Assembly: GCF_002099195.1 (NCBI RefSeq)
Contig: NZ_NBYX01000010.1
Span: 186,001-250,000 of the forward strand
Length of the DNA stretch: 64,000 bases
Source of the DNA: Burkholderia puraquae
Lineage (GTDB): Bacteria > Pseudomonadota > Gammaproteobacteria > Burkholderiales > Burkholderiaceae
Direction: 5' to 3'
Made by a program: the position numbers and the translations under genes. Position 1 is the stretch's first letter, and the number at the start of each line of letters is the position of its first letter. Under the pieces are notes generated by a model. The model was not told the DNA's origin, searched no databases, and was given only the letters and a program-made list of their open reading frames with translations. Shown in pieces: positions 8,550 through 18,304 of this stretch.

Positions 8550-10634
8550 TCAGATAAACGGCGTCAGCAGCATGTCGATCAGCTTGATGCCGATGAACGG
8601 CACGATGATCCCGCCCACGCCGTAGATCAGCAGGTTGCGCCCCAGCAGCGTCCCGGCCGGCTCCGCGCGATACTTCACGCCCTTCAGCGCGAGCGGGATC
8701 AGCGCGACGATGATCAGCGCATTGAAGATCACCGCCGACAGGATCGCCGACGTCGGGCTGTGCAGCCCCATCACGTTCAGCGCGCCGAGCGCCGGATAGG
8801 TCGCGACGAACGCAGCCGGGATGATCGCGAAATACTTCGCGAGATCGTTGGCGACGCTGAACGTGGTCAGCGCGCCGCGCGTCATGATCATCTGCTTGCC
8901 GACCTCGACCACCTGCATCAGCTTCGTCGGGTTGCTGTCGAGGTCGACCATGTTGGCCGCTTCCTTCGCCGCCTGCGTGCCGCTGTGCATCGCGACGGCC
9001 ACGTCGGCCTGTGCGAGCGCGGGCGCGTCGTTGGTGCCGTCGCCCGTCATCGCGACGAGATGGCCCTTCGCCTGGTGCTCGCGGATCAGCCGCAGCTTGT
9101 CTTCGGGCGTCGCTTCCGCGAGGTAATCGTCGACGCCGGCTTCCGCCGCGATCGCGGCCGCAGTGAGCCGGTTGTCGCCGGTGATCATCACGGTCTTCAC
9201 GCCGACCTTGCGCAGCTCGGCAAAGCGCGCGGCGATCCCGTGCTTGACGATGTCCTTCAGCTCGATCGCGCCGAGCACGCGGGCGCCGTCGGCAACGACC
9301 AGCGGCGTGCCGCCGCGCCGCGCGATATCGCTGACGGCCGTCTCGACCGCGTGCGGAAACGCACCCCCGAGCACATCGACGTGCGCGCGGATCGCGGACG
9401 CCGCGCCCTTGCGCACCTGACGCTCGCCGATATCGAGGCCGCTCATCCGCGTGCGCGCGCTGAACGGCACGGTGATGCTGCCGGCAGTCGCAGCCACGTT
9501 CAGCGAAAAGCGCTGCTTCGCGAGCGCGACGATCGAGCGCCCCTCGGGCGTTTCGTCGGCCAGCGACGACAGCTGCGCGGCCTCGGCCAGCGCGCGCTCG
9601 TCCACGCCCGGCGCCGGCCGGAACTGCACGGCCTCGCGGTTGCCGAGCGTGATCGTGCCGGTCTTGTCGAGCAGCAGCACGTCGACGTCGCCGGCCGCCT
9701 CGATCGCGCGGCCCGAGGTCGCGAGCACGTTCGCGCGCATCATGCGGCTCATCCCCGCGATGCCGATCGCCGACAGCAGCGCGCCGATCGTCGTCGGGAT
9801 CAGGCAGACGAGCAGCGCGATCAGCACGGTCAGGCTCACCGCCGAACCCGACGCGTTCAGCAGCACGCTGAACTGCGAGAACGGCAGCAGCGTCACGCAT
9901 ACGAGCAGGAAGATGATGGTCAGCGCGACGAGCAGGATCGTCAGTGCGACCTCGTTCGGCGTCTTGCCGCGCTTCGCGCCTTCGACCATCGCGATCATCC
10001 GGTCGAGAAATGCCTCGCCCGGTTGCGCGGTGATCTTCACGACGATCCAGTCGGACAGCACGCGCGTGCCGCCCGTCACCGACGAGAAATCGCCGCCCGA
10101 CTCGCGGATCACCGGCGCGGATTCGCCGGTGATCGCCGATTCGTCGACCGATGCGACGCCGTCGATCACCTCGCCGTCGGCGGGAATCGTGTCGCCGGCC
10201 TCGACGAGCACGATGCTGCCGGCGGCGAGCTCGTCGCTCGGCACGCGATGGCTGGTGCTGCCGTACTGCTTCGGCTCGTCGAGCACCTTCGCGTACACGC
10301 GCTTGCGCGCCGCGCGCAGCGCGTCGGCCTGCGCCTTGCCGCGCCCTTCGGCCAGCGCCTCGGCCGCGTTCGCGAACAGCACGGTGAACCACAGCCAGCA
10401 CGCGACCGCGAAGATGAAGCCGGCCGGCGCGTCGGCGGTGCCGGTCAGCGCCTGCAACCACAGCACGGTCGTGACGATGCTGCCGAGATACACGACGAAC
10501 ATCACGGGGTTCTTCAACTGCACGCGCGGCGCGAGCTTGCGGAATGCCTCGCGCAGCACGGCCGTCCAGCGCATCGGCGGCACGGCGCCGACCGGCATCG
10601 CCGCGGGATTGATCGGGGTTTCGATATGGGACAT
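8550..10634 (-). CDS. kdpB: Potassium-transporting P-type ATPase, catalytic subunit KdpB
   Basis: 694 aa, inner membrane. The phosphorylated Asp323 lies in DKTGT, the actuator motif TGES is at about 169-172, and MITGDN and [17 protein letters not shown] complete the P- and N-domain signature. Length and membrane layout match KdpB. It energises K+ transport by the KdpFABC complex. It follows kdpC (20-bp gap), not kdpA, which differs from the usual order. Confidence 0.96.
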   Translation of the reverse strand: MSHIETPINPAAMPVGAVPPMRWTAVLREAFRKLAPRVQLKNPVMFVVYLGSIVTTVLWLQALTGTADAPAGFIFAVACWLWFTVLFANAAEALAEGRGKAQADALRAARKRVYAKVLDEPKQYGSTSHRVPSDELAAGSIVLVEAGDTIPADGEVIDGVASVDESAITGESAPVIRESGGDFSSVTGGTRVLSDWIVVKITAQPGEAFLDRMIAMVEGAKRGKTPNEVALTILLVALTIIFLLVCVTLLPFSQFSVLLNASGSAVSLTVLIALLVCLIPTTIGALLSAIGIAGMSRMMRANVLATSGRAIEAAGDVDVLLLDKTGTITLGNREAVQFRPAPGVDERALAEAAQLSSLADETPEGRSIVALAKQRFSLNVAATAGSITVPFSARTRMSGLDIGERQVRKGAASAIRAHVDVLGGAFPHAVETAVSDIARRGGTPLVVADGARVLGAIELKDIVKHGIAARFAELRKVGVKTVMITGDNRLTAAAIAAEAGVDDYLAEATPEDKLRLIREHQAKGHLVAMTGDGTNDAPALAQADVAVAMHSGTQAAKEAANMVDLDSNPTKLMQVVEVGKQMIMTRGALTTFSVANDLAKYFAIIPAAFVATYPALGALNVMGLHSPTSAILSAVIFNALIIVALIPLALKGVKYRAEPAGTLLGRNLLIYGVGGIIVPFIGIKLIDMLLTPFI

Positions 10635-10654
10635 GAGTGACTCCGTGGTTCCTG

Positions 10655-11356
10655 CTATTGCTTCGCGCCGGCCGCCTGGCCGAATGCGCGGTCCAGCGCG
10701 AGGTTCAGGTCGAGCACGCGCACGCGCGGTTCGCCGAATACGCCGAGCTGGCGCGGCGCGGCGATGCGGTCGACCAGCGCCGCGACCTGCGCGGCATCGA
10801 CGCCGCGCGCCTGCGCGACCCGTGCCGCCTGAAGCCGCGCGTTCGCGACCGAGATCTCGGGATCGAGCCCCGACGCCGATGCGGTCACGGCATCCGCCGG
10901 CACCGGCGTGCCGGCGGCGAGCGCGTTCTCCTGCCGGTAGGCACGCACGCGCTGCGCGATATCCGCGAGCAGCTTCTTGCTGGTGGCGCCCTGGTTGCTG
11001 GCGCCGCTGCCGGCCGCGTTGTACGGCTGGTCGACCGTCTTCGACGGATCGGCCGGATCGGTGCCGACCGTCGCGCTCGGCCGCCCGTGGAAGTAGCCGG
11101 CACGCGTGAAGTGCTGCCCGATCACAGCCGAGCCGATCGTCGTGCCGTTGCGCGCCACCAAACTGCCGCGCGCCTGCGACGGGAACAGCACGTTCGCGAC
11201 GCCCGTGGTGAACAGCGGATACGCGATCCCCGTGACCAGCATGAACAGCACCGACGACGCGATCACGGGCCGCACCAGGCCGCGCGTCGCCGCGCCGAAC
11301 GAAGAACCGGGAGCCGGCGCGGCGGCGGCCGCTGCCTGGCGATTGCCTTGCATCAT
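10655..11356 (-). CDS. kdpC: Potassium-transporting ATPase subunit KdpC
   Basis: 233 aa with one N-terminal membrane helix (about residues 29-52, [23 protein letters not shown]) and a periplasmic domain containing [17 protein letters not shown] and the [18 protein letters not shown] segment typical of KdpC. It is longer than E. coli KdpC because of insertions near GSGASNQG and a Pro/Ala-rich N-terminus. Located between kdpA and kdpB, 10 bp after kdpA. Confidence 0.93.
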   Translation of the reverse strand: MMQGNRQAAAAAAPAPGSSFGAATRGLVRPVIASSVLFMLVTGIAYPLFTTGVANVLFPSQARGSLVARNGTTIGSAVIGQHFTRAGYFHGRPSATVGTDPADPSKTVDQPYNAAGSGASNQGATSKKLLADIAQRVRAYRQENALAAGTPVPADAVTASASGLDPEISVANARLQAARVAQARGVDAAQVAALVDRIAAPRQLGVFGEPRVRVLDLNLALDRAFGQAAGAKQ

Positions 11357-11366
11357 GATGTTTCCC

Positions 11367-13070
11367 TCAGAACAGTTGGCCGCCCGACATCAGCAGGTGC
11401 TCGACGACCGGGCCGAGCGCGAGCGCGGGCAGGAACGTGAGACCGCCGACGACCAGGATCACGAAGACCAGCAGGCCGGCGAACAGGCCCGTCGACGTCG
11501 ACAGCGTGCCTGCGCTTTCCGGCACGCTCTTCTTCGCGGCGAGGCTGCCCGCGACCGCGAGCATCGGCAGCAGCGTCAGGTAGCGGCCGATCAGCATCGC
11601 GAAGCCGATCGTCGTGTTGAAGAACGGCGTGTTCGCATTGAGGCCCGCAAACGCGGAGCCGTTGTTGGCCGTGCCCGACGCGTACGCGTACAGCACTTCG
11701 CTGAAGCCGTGCGGGCCGAGGTTCGCGAGGCTGTCCATCGTCGAGTGCAGCATCGACGCCAGCGCGGTGAAGCCGAGGATGCTGAACGGATGCGCAAGCA
11801 CCGCGAGCATCACGAACTTCATCTCGCGCGCCTCGATCTTCTTGCCGAGGAATTCCGGCGTGCGCCCGATCATCATCCCGACGAGAAACACCGTGAGGAT
11901 CGCGAACGTGAACAGGTTGATCAGCCCGACGCCGTCGCCGCCGAACACGTTGTTCAGCATCATCTGCGCGATCGGCACGAGGCCGCCGAGCGGTGTCAGC
12001 GAGTCATGCATCGCGTCGACCGACCCGGTGGTCGCGGCCGTCGTGACGGTGGCGAACAGGCTCGTCTGCGCGATGCCGAAGCGCATCTCCTTGCCTTCCA
12101 TGTTGCCGCCCGGCTGCACGGCGCTCATCTGCGGGTCGACGCCGAGCCCGGTCACGAGCGGATTGCCGTGCTGCTCGGCCGAATAAATCACGGCCAGGAA
12201 GCCGACGAACATCACGACGAACGCACCGAGGATCACCCAGCCCTGGCGGCGCCGGCCGATCATCGTGCCGAGCGTGTACGTCAGCGCGGACGGAATCAGC
12301 AGCATCGACAGCATGTGCAGCGTGTTGGTGAGCGGCGTCGGGTTCTCGAACGGATGCGCGGCGTTCATGCTGAAGAAGCCGCCGCCGTTCGTGCCGATAT
12401 GCTTGATCGATTCGAGGCTGGCAACGGGCCCCATCACGATCTGCTGGCGCGCGCCTTCGAGCGTGGTCGCCCACGCATCGGACGCGAGCGTCTGCGGCAT
12501 GCCCTGCCACACGTACACGAGCGCCATCACGAAGCTGAGCGGCAGCAGCACGCGATAGGTCACGCGCGTGAAGTCGACCCAGTAGTTGCCGAGGTCCGCG
12601 GCGCTCTTGCGGCTCAGCCCGCGGATGAAGCCGCCCGCGGCCGCGACGCCGGTAGCCGCGCTGACCACCATCAGGAACGTGATGACGGCCATCTGCGAGA
12701 AGTTCGACAGGCTGCTCTCGCCCGCGTACGCCTGCCAGTTCGTGTTCGTGATGAACGACGCGGCCGTGTTGAACGCGAGGTCGGGGCTTTGCGACGCGCG
12801 CTGCAGCGCATCGAACGGCAGGGTGTCCTGGATGCGCAGCAGCAGGTAGCCGACCAGCATCATCCCGGCATTGCTGAGCAGCAGCACCATGCCGTAGCGC
12901 TGCCACGACATCGCTTCGTCGGGATTCACGCCGAGCAGCGTATAGGTACGGCGTTCGACCCACGCGTGGCGCGGGCTTGTAAAGGCGTGCGCGAGCCATT
13001 TCCCGACGACGGGCACCAGCGCCAGCATGATCGCGAGAACGATCGCGAATTGAATGAGATTGTTGAACAT
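11367..13070 (-). CDS. kdpA: Potassium-transporting ATPase channel subunit KdpA
   Basis: 567 aa, about ten membrane segments, the K+-selective subunit related to Trk/Ktr channels. Selectivity-loop-like segments are visible, such as [34 protein letters not shown] and [17 protein letters not shown]. Length equals the family norm. It starts 12 bp after the 27-aa peptide gene. A 788-residue ORF exists on the opposite strand but is only a GC-rich shadow. Confidence 0.95.
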   Translation of the reverse strand: MFNNLIQFAIVLAIMLALVPVVGKWLAHAFTSPRHAWVERRTYTLLGVNPDEAMSWQRYGMVLLLSNAGMMLVGYLLLRIQDTLPFDALQRASQSPDLAFNTAASFITNTNWQAYAGESSLSNFSQMAVITFLMVVSAATGVAAAGGFIRGLSRKSAADLGNYWVDFTRVTYRVLLPLSFVMALVYVWQGMPQTLASDAWATTLEGARQQIVMGPVASLESIKHIGTNGGGFFSMNAAHPFENPTPLTNTLHMLSMLLIPSALTYTLGTMIGRRRQGWVILGAFVVMFVGFLAVIYSAEQHGNPLVTGLGVDPQMSAVQPGGNMEGKEMRFGIAQTSLFATVTTAATTGSVDAMHDSLTPLGGLVPIAQMMLNNVFGGDGVGLINLFTFAILTVFLVGMMIGRTPEFLGKKIEAREMKFVMLAVLAHPFSILGFTALASMLHSTMDSLANLGPHGFSEVLYAYASGTANNGSAFAGLNANTPFFNTTIGFAMLIGRYLTLLPMLAVAGSLAAKKSVPESAGTLSTSTGLFAGLLVFVILVVGGLTFLPALALGPVVEHLLMSGGQLF

Positions 13071-13082
13071 GTCGACGCTCGC

Positions 13083-13166
13083 TCAGATCCGGTCAAGGCC
13101 GGTGATGAAACCGGCCGTCAAGGCAAAGAACGCAAGCGTGAACAGAATGAAAAGCAGATCGCTCAT
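13083..13166 (-). CDS. 27-aa membrane peptide between kdpF and kdpA
   Basis: The frame encodes MSDLLFILFTLAFFALTAGF followed by ITGLDRI: one hydrophobic helix with a short charged tail. It lies between kdpF and kdpA on the same strand, 12 bp before kdpA and 42 bp after kdpF. Small membrane peptides of this type occur near kdpF in other bacteria and are usually not annotated. A role as a second KdpF-like accessory peptide is inference. Confidence 0.65.
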   Translation of the reverse strand: MSDLLFILFTLAFFALTAGFITGLDRI

Positions 13167-13208
13167 GACATTCACCGATATTTTCGAATTTCTGTTGAAT
13201 CGCGCCGA

Positions 13209-13289
13209 TCAATACCGCTCGGGCTTGATCAATGCATGAAACAGATAGATAAAGAGCGCGAGCGACAGCGCGCCGGTGATCCACAACAT
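13209..13289 (-). CDS. kdpF: KdpF, small stabilising subunit
   Basis: 26 aa: MLWITGALSLALFIYLFHAL followed by IKPERY. A single helix ending in the KPE(R/K)-type tail is typical of KdpF, which stabilises the KdpABC complex. First gene of the minus-strand kdp operon. Confidence 0.85.
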   Translation of the reverse strand: MLWITGALSLALFIYLFHALIKPERY

Positions 13290-13446
13290 GGCTTTCCCCT
13301 TTTTTCGTATGCGCGGCCATGCCGCGCGATCGTCGGCGTATCGGGCCTTGCCGTGTCGGCGCAAGCCCGATTTGACGCCCCCATGCTCATCTGGCGAATG
13401 GGATGCGACAGTGTAGAAATCCGCGCATCAAAGCGGTGTTCAATTT

Positions 13447-13474
13447 CTTTACAAGGAATAAAAAAGCCGTAAAG
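13447..13474 (-). promoter_or_regulatory. Candidate KdpE-binding/promoter region upstream of kdpF
   Basis: In a 336-bp gap between kdpF and the divergent 13626 gene, CTTTAC and GTAAAG form an inverted repeat around an A/T-rich core; on the kdp strand it reads as a T-rich segment like the TTTTT-containing KdpE boxes of E. coli. It lies 158-185 bp upstream of kdpF. The rest of the gap shows no gene. Confidence 0.35.
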
Positions 13475-13625
13475 ACGAAAGCCGGCGGCTATGGCGTTTT
13501 TATGTGTTCTTTTCAGGGCCGGTTCGAGTCTATACACCGTATCGTCACCGTGATTCCTAGAATGGGCGACATGTCCAGAACGAGATCTCCGCGGTGCGGA
13601 GCACGATGCGACCCGGGGTGCCAGC

Positions 13626-13940
13626 ATGAAACCGACCAGAACCGAATCCACCGCTTCACGCGATCTGCCGCCCGTTCGTTCGCGGCGCCGGTACCCTGCC
13701 GACGAACTCGTGCTGCTGTCGATTCGCGTCGAATCGGACAACCTCGCCGTCGTGCGGCGCCTGCTGCACCAGGCGGTGGGCACCGCGCTCAATTTCTATA
13801 CGGCCGCGATCGACAACCACACCGGGCGCGCCTGTATCGAGCTCGAAGTCGCACGGTCGCAGGCGTCGCCCGCGATCCTGTCGATCCTCCGCCTGCTGCC
13901 GGCCGCCGAGTTCGGCACGATCCGCCTGCTGCAGCACTAG
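13626..13940 (+). CDS. 104-aa protein divergent from kdp, ACT-like fold predicted
   Basis: No family recognised with certainty. After a basic, disordered N-terminus (about 24 residues) the sequence alternates strand-helix-strand-strand-helix-strand: LVLLSIRVES, NLAVVRRLLHQAVGTA, FYTAAIDNH, ACIELEVARS, ASPAILSILRLL, GTIRLL. That is the pattern of ACT-like or ferredoxin-like ligand-binding domains. It is transcribed away from the kdp operon across a shared 336-bp promoter region, so a link to potassium response is possible but unproven. An overlapping long frame from 13403 is not preferred. Confidence 0.6.
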   Translation: MKPTRTESTASRDLPPVRSRRRYPADELVLLSIRVESDNLAVVRRLLHQAVGTALNFYTAAIDNHTGRACIELEVARSQASPAILSILRLLPAAEFGTIRLLQH

Positions 13941-14119
13941 CCGGCGTCCGTTGCGGCCGCGCGTGACACGCGTCACGCGCCCGCTCCCCGTTCATCGATT
14001 CGAACGCGCGTTTCCGGTGCGCACGCGCGCGGTTCGTCACGAGCCGCGCCCGTTCGCCGCCGGCCCGCGCAACGGATCGTCGTTCCCGTCGCTACGGGCC
14101 TTTCCAGGAAGCACACACA

Positions 14120-15247
14120 ATGAAAAAAGTAGTCGTCGGCACCCTCTCCCTCGCGGTCCTCAGCGCCGCAGCGCATGCGCAAAGCAGCGTCACGCTCTAC
14201 GGGATGCTGGATGCCGGTATCGCCTATACGAACAACCAGTCGGGCAAAAGCGCGTGGCAGCAAGGCAGCGGCCTGCTGTCGAATACGGTCTTCGGCCTGA
14301 GCGGCAGCGAGGAGCTCGGCGGCGGCCTGCATGCGCTGTTCCGCCTCGAGAACGGCTTCAACCTGAACAACGGCACGCAGTCCTACCGGAACACGATGTT
14401 CGGCCGCCGCGCGTACGTCGGCCTGCAGAGCGACCGGTACGGCGCGCTGACGCTCGGCCGGCAGTACGATGCCGTGGTCGACTACCTCGGCCCGCTCGCG
14501 ATGGCGAACAACGGCGACGGCAACAACCTCGCATCGCATCCGTTCGACAACGACAACATCGACGATTCGTTCTACATCGACAACGCGGTGAAATACACGA
14601 GCCCGACGCTCGCCGGCTGGCAGTTCGGCGGCCTGTACGGGTTCAGCAACGCAGCCGGCGGCTTCGCGAACAACCGTGCGTACAGCGCGGGCGTGTCGTA
14701 TGCGAACGGGCCGGTCAGCCTCGGCGCCGCGTACCTGCAGCTCAACCGCGGCGGGCTGACGGCCGGCGGCGCGCTGTCGACGAACGACGGGCCGAACTTC
14801 CCGGCCGTGCGCCAGCGTGTCATGGGCGCGGGCGGCAGCTACGCGTTCGACCGGCTGACGGTCGGTGCGCTGTGGACGCATTCGATGTTCGACGAAACGG
14901 CCGCGTCGTCGCTGCCCGGCGCGCTGAACGCGCTGCGTTTCGACAACTTCGAGGTCAACGCGCGCTACGCGCTGACGCCGGCTGTCTCGTTCGCGGGCGC
15001 CTATACGTTCACCAACGGCCGCTACGACGACGCAACCGGCAGCCACCGGCCGAAATGGCATCAGGTGACGCTGATGGCCGACTACGCACTGAGCAAGCGC
15101 ACCGACGTGTATGCGGAAACCGTGTACCAGCACCAGTTCGGCGTGCCGTCGGGCGCGACGCTCGGGTTCGCGAACGTCACGGGGCTCGCGGCTTCGTCGA
15201 CCAACACGCAGGTGGTCGCGACGGTCGGTATCCGGCATCGGTTCTGA
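14120..15247 (+). CDS. General outer-membrane porin (Burkholderia type)
   Basis: 375 aa with a signal peptide (MKKVVVGTLSLAVLSAAAHA). It opens with QSSVTLYGMLDAGIAYTNNQ, contains the porin signature GLQSDRYGALTLGRQYDAVVDYL near residues 108-130, and ends in a C-terminal aromatic residue (VGIRHRF), as required for BAM-dependent assembly. Expected to be a trimeric 16-strand diffusion channel. Monocistronic, with a stem-loop after the stop. Confidence 0.93.
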   Translation: MKKVVVGTLSLAVLSAAAHAQSSVTLYGMLDAGIAYTNNQSGKSAWQQGSGLLSNTVFGLSGSEELGGGLHALFRLENGFNLNNGTQSYRNTMFGRRAYVGLQSDRYGALTLGRQYDAVVDYLGPLAMANNGDGNNLASHPFDNDNIDDSFYIDNAVKYTSPTLAGWQFGGLYGFSNAAGGFANNRAYSAGVSYANGPVSLGAAYLQLNRGGLTAGGALSTNDGPNFPAVRQRVMGAGGSYAFDRLTVGALWTHSMFDETAASSLPGALNALRFDNFEVNARYALTPAVSFAGAYTFTNGRYDDATGSHRPKWHQVTLMADYALSKRTDVYAETVYQHQFGVPSGATLGFANVTGLAASSTNTQVVATVGIRHRF

Positions 15248-15253
15248 CCGCAC

Positions 15254-15273
15254 GCCGGCCGTCGAAGGCCGGC
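15254..15273 (+). terminator. Stem-loop after the porin gene
   Basis: GCCGGCC and GGCCGGC pair around GTCGAA, 7 nt after the porin stop. No T tract, so a weak or factor-assisted terminator. Confidence 0.5.
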
Positions 15274-15429
15274 GGCTCTGTGCAATCCCGCATGGACGCG
15301 CGCCGGCCGAACAGGGATCATTCGGGAAATCCGGGCCCGCGCGCCCGCGAAACCGGTACACTCGGCGCCGGGCGCGCGCCGGATCGGCATTCGGCGGCGG
15401 GCCGCTGCCGACTCTGGAATCGTGATCCC

Positions 15430-16125
15430 ATGACCACACCGATCTATCAGGAAATCAAGGACTTCATCCTCGCGCGCATTCATGCCGGCGAATGGGCGGA
15501 AGGCGACCAGGTGCCGTCGGAGAACGAGCTGGCGCGCGAATTCAATGTCGCGCGGATGACCGTCAACCGCGCGCTGCGCGAGCTGACCGCCGAGCAGGTG
15601 CTCACGCGCACGCGCGGCTCCGGCACGTACGTCGCGTCGCCGAAGTACGAATCGACGCTCGTCGCGATCCGCAGCATCTCGGACGAAGTCGCCGCGCGCG
15701 GCCACGGCTATCGCGCGCAGGTGCTGGAAGTCGGCGCGGCCGTTGCCGATGCGAAGCTCGCCGACGAGCTGCGGATCGACACGGGCAACCCGATCTTCCA
15801 TTCGCGCGTGCTGCACTTCGAGAATGACACGCCCGTGCAGCTCGAGGAACGCTGGGTCAATCCGGTCTGTGCGCCCGAGTATGCGTTGCAGGACTTCACG
15901 ACCACGACGCCGAACCAGTACCTGACGCGCGTCGCACCGCTGCAGCGCGTCGAATACCGGATCGAGGCCGCGATGCCCGATACCGAAACGCGCCGCCACC
16001 TGACGATGGAAGACCGCGAGCCGTGCCTGCTGCTGCATCGGCGCACGTGGTCGCAAGGGTTGGTCGCGTCGGTCGCCAATCTGTGGCACCCGGGCAGCCG
16101 CTATCGCTTCACCGGGCATTTCTGA
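15430..16125 (+). CDS. hutC: GntR-family regulator, HutC subfamily
   Basis: 231 aa. The N-terminal winged helix (about 1-70) shows GDQVPSENELAREFNVARMT and RGSGTYVA; the C-terminal UTRA ligand domain ends in HPGSRYRFTGHF, the ending typical of HutC, the repressor of histidine utilisation that responds to urocanate. No hut enzyme genes are nearby, so it is an orphan in this window. A HutC-like palindrome occurs upstream of the amino-acid transporter at 5843-5860. It ends 15 bp from the convergent glycosyltransferase gene. Confidence 0.8.
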   Translation: MTTPIYQEIKDFILARIHAGEWAEGDQVPSENELAREFNVARMTVNRALRELTAEQVLTRTRGSGTYVASPKYESTLVAIRSISDEVAARGHGYRAQVLEVGAAVADAKLADELRIDTGNPIFHSRVLHFENDTPVQLEERWVNPVCAPEYALQDFTTTTPNQYLTRVAPLQRVEYRIEAAMPDTETRRHLTMEDREPCLLLHRRTWSQGLVASVANLWHPGSRYRFTGHF

Positions 16126-16140
16126 GGTCGATGCGCGGGC

Positions 16141-17382
16141 TTACCGCGCGCCCGGCTGCCCCCATCGCTCGATCGCACTGACGGCCTGCTTCAAACCTTC
16201 CTCTTGCGCAATGCACGCGCCGAGCGCCATCGCGCGCGCTTTCGTTGCGCCCCGCTCGGCAAACGCGATGGCCGGTGCCAGCGCCGCAGCCCCCACATGC
16301 CGCCCCACGACCGGTGCATCCGCCACGCCGAGCCGCTGCAGCCGGTTCGCCCAGAAGAACTGATCGCCCGCGAAAGGCACGACGACCGACGGGATGCCGG
16401 CCCGTGCAGCCGAATGCGTGGTGCCCGATCCGCCGTGATGGATCGCCATCGACACGCGCGGGAACAGCCAGTCATGCGGCGTATCGCCGATCACGTGAAC
16501 CTGCGCCGGCAGCATCGACGCGTCGATACCGCTCCAGCCCGGATAGAACAATGCTCTCCGGCCGGCGAGCGCACGCGTCAGCGCTTCGACCATCGCAGCA
16601 CGATCAAAGCCGGCCATGCTGCCGAAACCGATGTACACGGGCGGATCGCCCGCTTCGAGAAAGGCCGAGAGATCCGGCGGCGGCGCCCAGGCATCCGCAT
16701 CGATTCGCCACTGGCCGCAGGCGAGCACTTGCGGCGGCCAGTCGGCCGGGCCGGACAGCAATGCCGGCGACACGCCGTACAGCATCGGATGATCGGACCA
16801 CACGTGCCTGCGCAGCGGCAACCCGCACACGCTCGCTCGCGCCGCATTCGTCGCCTTCCTGAACGCCTGCCACAACAGTGCGTTCACGAACCGGTGGCTC
16901 GCGCGGTTCAGCCAGCGCGGCACCTTCCCCGGCGGCAGGAACGGCGACGCGAATGCCGCGGTGGGTGTGATCGGGATCATGCCGGTGCCGATCGCCGGCA
17001 CGCCGCGATACTCGGCGACCGACAAGCCGACGAACGAAGCGAGCCCCGACACGAGGATCGCGTCGCAGCCTTCCGACGCGTCCGCGACTTCCCGCATCCA
17101 CGTAGCCGTGTTCGCATTGGCGATCGCCGCGAGCGCCTTCGACGTGTCGTTGAAGCCGCCGCGCCCGCGTACTGCATCCGCCAACGCGCCATCCGGCGCA
17201 ATCGCACGGCGGATATCGCCGGACAACGGCGCCGACGGCACGCCGAGCGCGGCAGCCGCCCCGAGCGTCGCCGCGTCGGCCAGCAGCCGGACATCATGGC
17301 CGGCATCGATCAGCGCACGGCCGAGCGCCGCGAGCGGGCGCGTGTCGCCTTCGGTGCCGTAGGTGGCAATGACGAGCTTCAT
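16141..17382 (-). CDS. UDP-glycosyltransferase family protein (GT1/GT28 type)
   Basis: 413 aa from the chosen ATG (MKLVIATYGTEGDTRPLAAL); an in-frame ATG 39 bp upstream lies next to the palindromes and is less likely. The N-terminal Rossmann domain binds the acceptor; the C-terminal domain carries HHGGSGTTHSAARAGIP and VVPFAGDQFFWANRL, the donor-binding motif of sterol/macrolide/rhamnolipid-type glycosyltransferases. Acceptor and sugar cannot be deduced. Divergent from a TetR regulator, which probably controls it. Confidence 0.85.
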   Translation of the reverse strand: MKLVIATYGTEGDTRPLAALGRALIDAGHDVRLLADAATLGAAAALGVPSAPLSGDIRRAIAPDGALADAVRGRGGFNDTSKALAAIANANTATWMREVADASEGCDAILVSGLASFVGLSVAEYRGVPAIGTGMIPITPTAAFASPFLPPGKVPRWLNRASHRFVNALLWQAFRKATNAARASVCGLPLRRHVWSDHPMLYGVSPALLSGPADWPPQVLACGQWRIDADAWAPPPDLSAFLEAGDPPVYIGFGSMAGFDRAAMVEALTRALAGRRALFYPGWSGIDASMLPAQVHVIGDTPHDWLFPRVSMAIHHGGSGTTHSAARAGIPSVVVPFAGDQFFWANRLQRLGVADAPVVGRHVGAAALAPAIAFAERGATKARAMALGACIAQEEGLKQAVSAIERWGQPGAR

Positions 17383-17423
17383 GCGTGACGCCTCGTGCCG
17401 GATGGAAACGGGTAGATTCATAA

Positions 17424-17457
17424 ACGTGCACGTCGTATACTAATGCAACTCGTGCAC
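17424..17457. promoter_or_regulatory. Candidate TetR operator in the glycosyltransferase/tetR divergon
   Basis: ACGTGCACGT (17424-17433) is self-complementary and GTGCAC recurs at 17452-17457; the outer arms GTGCACG and CGTGCAC form an inverted repeat with an 18-nt spacer, lying in the short gap between the divergent genes, where TetR proteins usually bind. Confidence 0.5.
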
Positions 17458-17476
17458 TTTCAGTCAATCCTCTGCC

Positions 17477-18097
17477 ATGCCGACTCCGACCGACGATCCG
17501 GGCCGCCGCGCGCGCAAGCGCATCCAGATGCTCGCGCATCTCGCCGCCACCGGTGCACGCCTGTTCGACGCGCACGGCTACGAAGCCGTCACGATGGAGC
17601 AGATCGCCGCGCAGGCCGATGTTGCGAAACGCACGCTGTACAACCACTTTGCGACGAAGGAAGCCGTGCTCGCGCACTGGCTGGAAGGCGAACTCGCACG
17701 CGATCTCGCGCACCTGCAGCGCGACGTCGCGCGACGCAAGACCTTCGCGTCGCGCATCGGCTGCGTGCTCGACGCGTCGGCCGCGTGGTGCGAGCAGCAT
17801 CCCGCGTACCTGCTCGCGTACTTGCGCCATCGCTTCCTGGGCATCGGCGCAGTCGAACCGGAAGGCGGTGGAGAGGACGGCAGCGATATCGCGCTCGTGT
17901 GGCAGCAGCTGATCGTCGCCGGGCAGCAATCCGGCGAACTGAACGCCACGCTGCGCGCCGACCAGCTCGCGACGTGGTTCCATCACCTGTATCTCGCGGC
18001 CATGCTGCGCTGGCTGACCGTGCCGGGGCTGTCGTTGAAACGGGAGTTCCAGGCGGTCGCGAAGTTGTTTGTCGAAGGCGCGGAAGCAAAAGGCTGA
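17477..18097 (+). CDS. TetR-family transcriptional regulator
   Basis: 206 aa. The N-terminal helix-turn-helix is clear: GARLFDAHGYEAVTMEQIAAQ then ADVAKRTLYNHFATKEAVLA (about 24-66). The C-terminal helical domain with ASAAWCEQHPAYLLAYL is variable and should bind an effector. Divergent from the glycosyltransferase, with palindromes between them, so autoregulation and control of that gene are likely. Confidence 0.9.
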   Translation: MPTPTDDPGRRARKRIQMLAHLAATGARLFDAHGYEAVTMEQIAAQADVAKRTLYNHFATKEAVLAHWLEGELARDLAHLQRDVARRKTFASRIGCVLDASAAWCEQHPAYLLAYLRHRFLGIGAVEPEGGGEDGSDIALVWQQLIVAGQQSGELNATLRADQLATWFHHLYLAAMLRWLTVPGLSLKREFQAVAKLFVEGAEAKG

Positions 18098-18304
18098 GCG
18101 GCGCCGCGCATCCGGAGAATACGGTGCGATGAACGCGGCGCAGCGGCATTTTTACGACGAACGCACACGCCGCATGCCAAATTTCCCGCGCAGCAGTATG
18201 CTGATGTCGTACGGCTGCGCACGACACCTCGGGTAATCCCTTCATTTGCACGTTGTCGCGCCGCCGTCGCGACCGCAATCATGCATTGCAAGGAGGGATT
18301 CGTG

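Noticed and set aside
6769..10461. 1230-codon frame joining kdpD to upstream sequence, as if it were a long KdpD
   Set aside because: The upstream 660 codons run out of frame through kdpB and do not resemble the KdpD N-terminal domain.
11106..13472. 788-codon open frame on the plus strand across kdpA
   Set aside because: Antisense shadow of kdpA in GC-rich DNA: Arg/His/Gln-rich, no domain, and kdpA matches its family over the full length.
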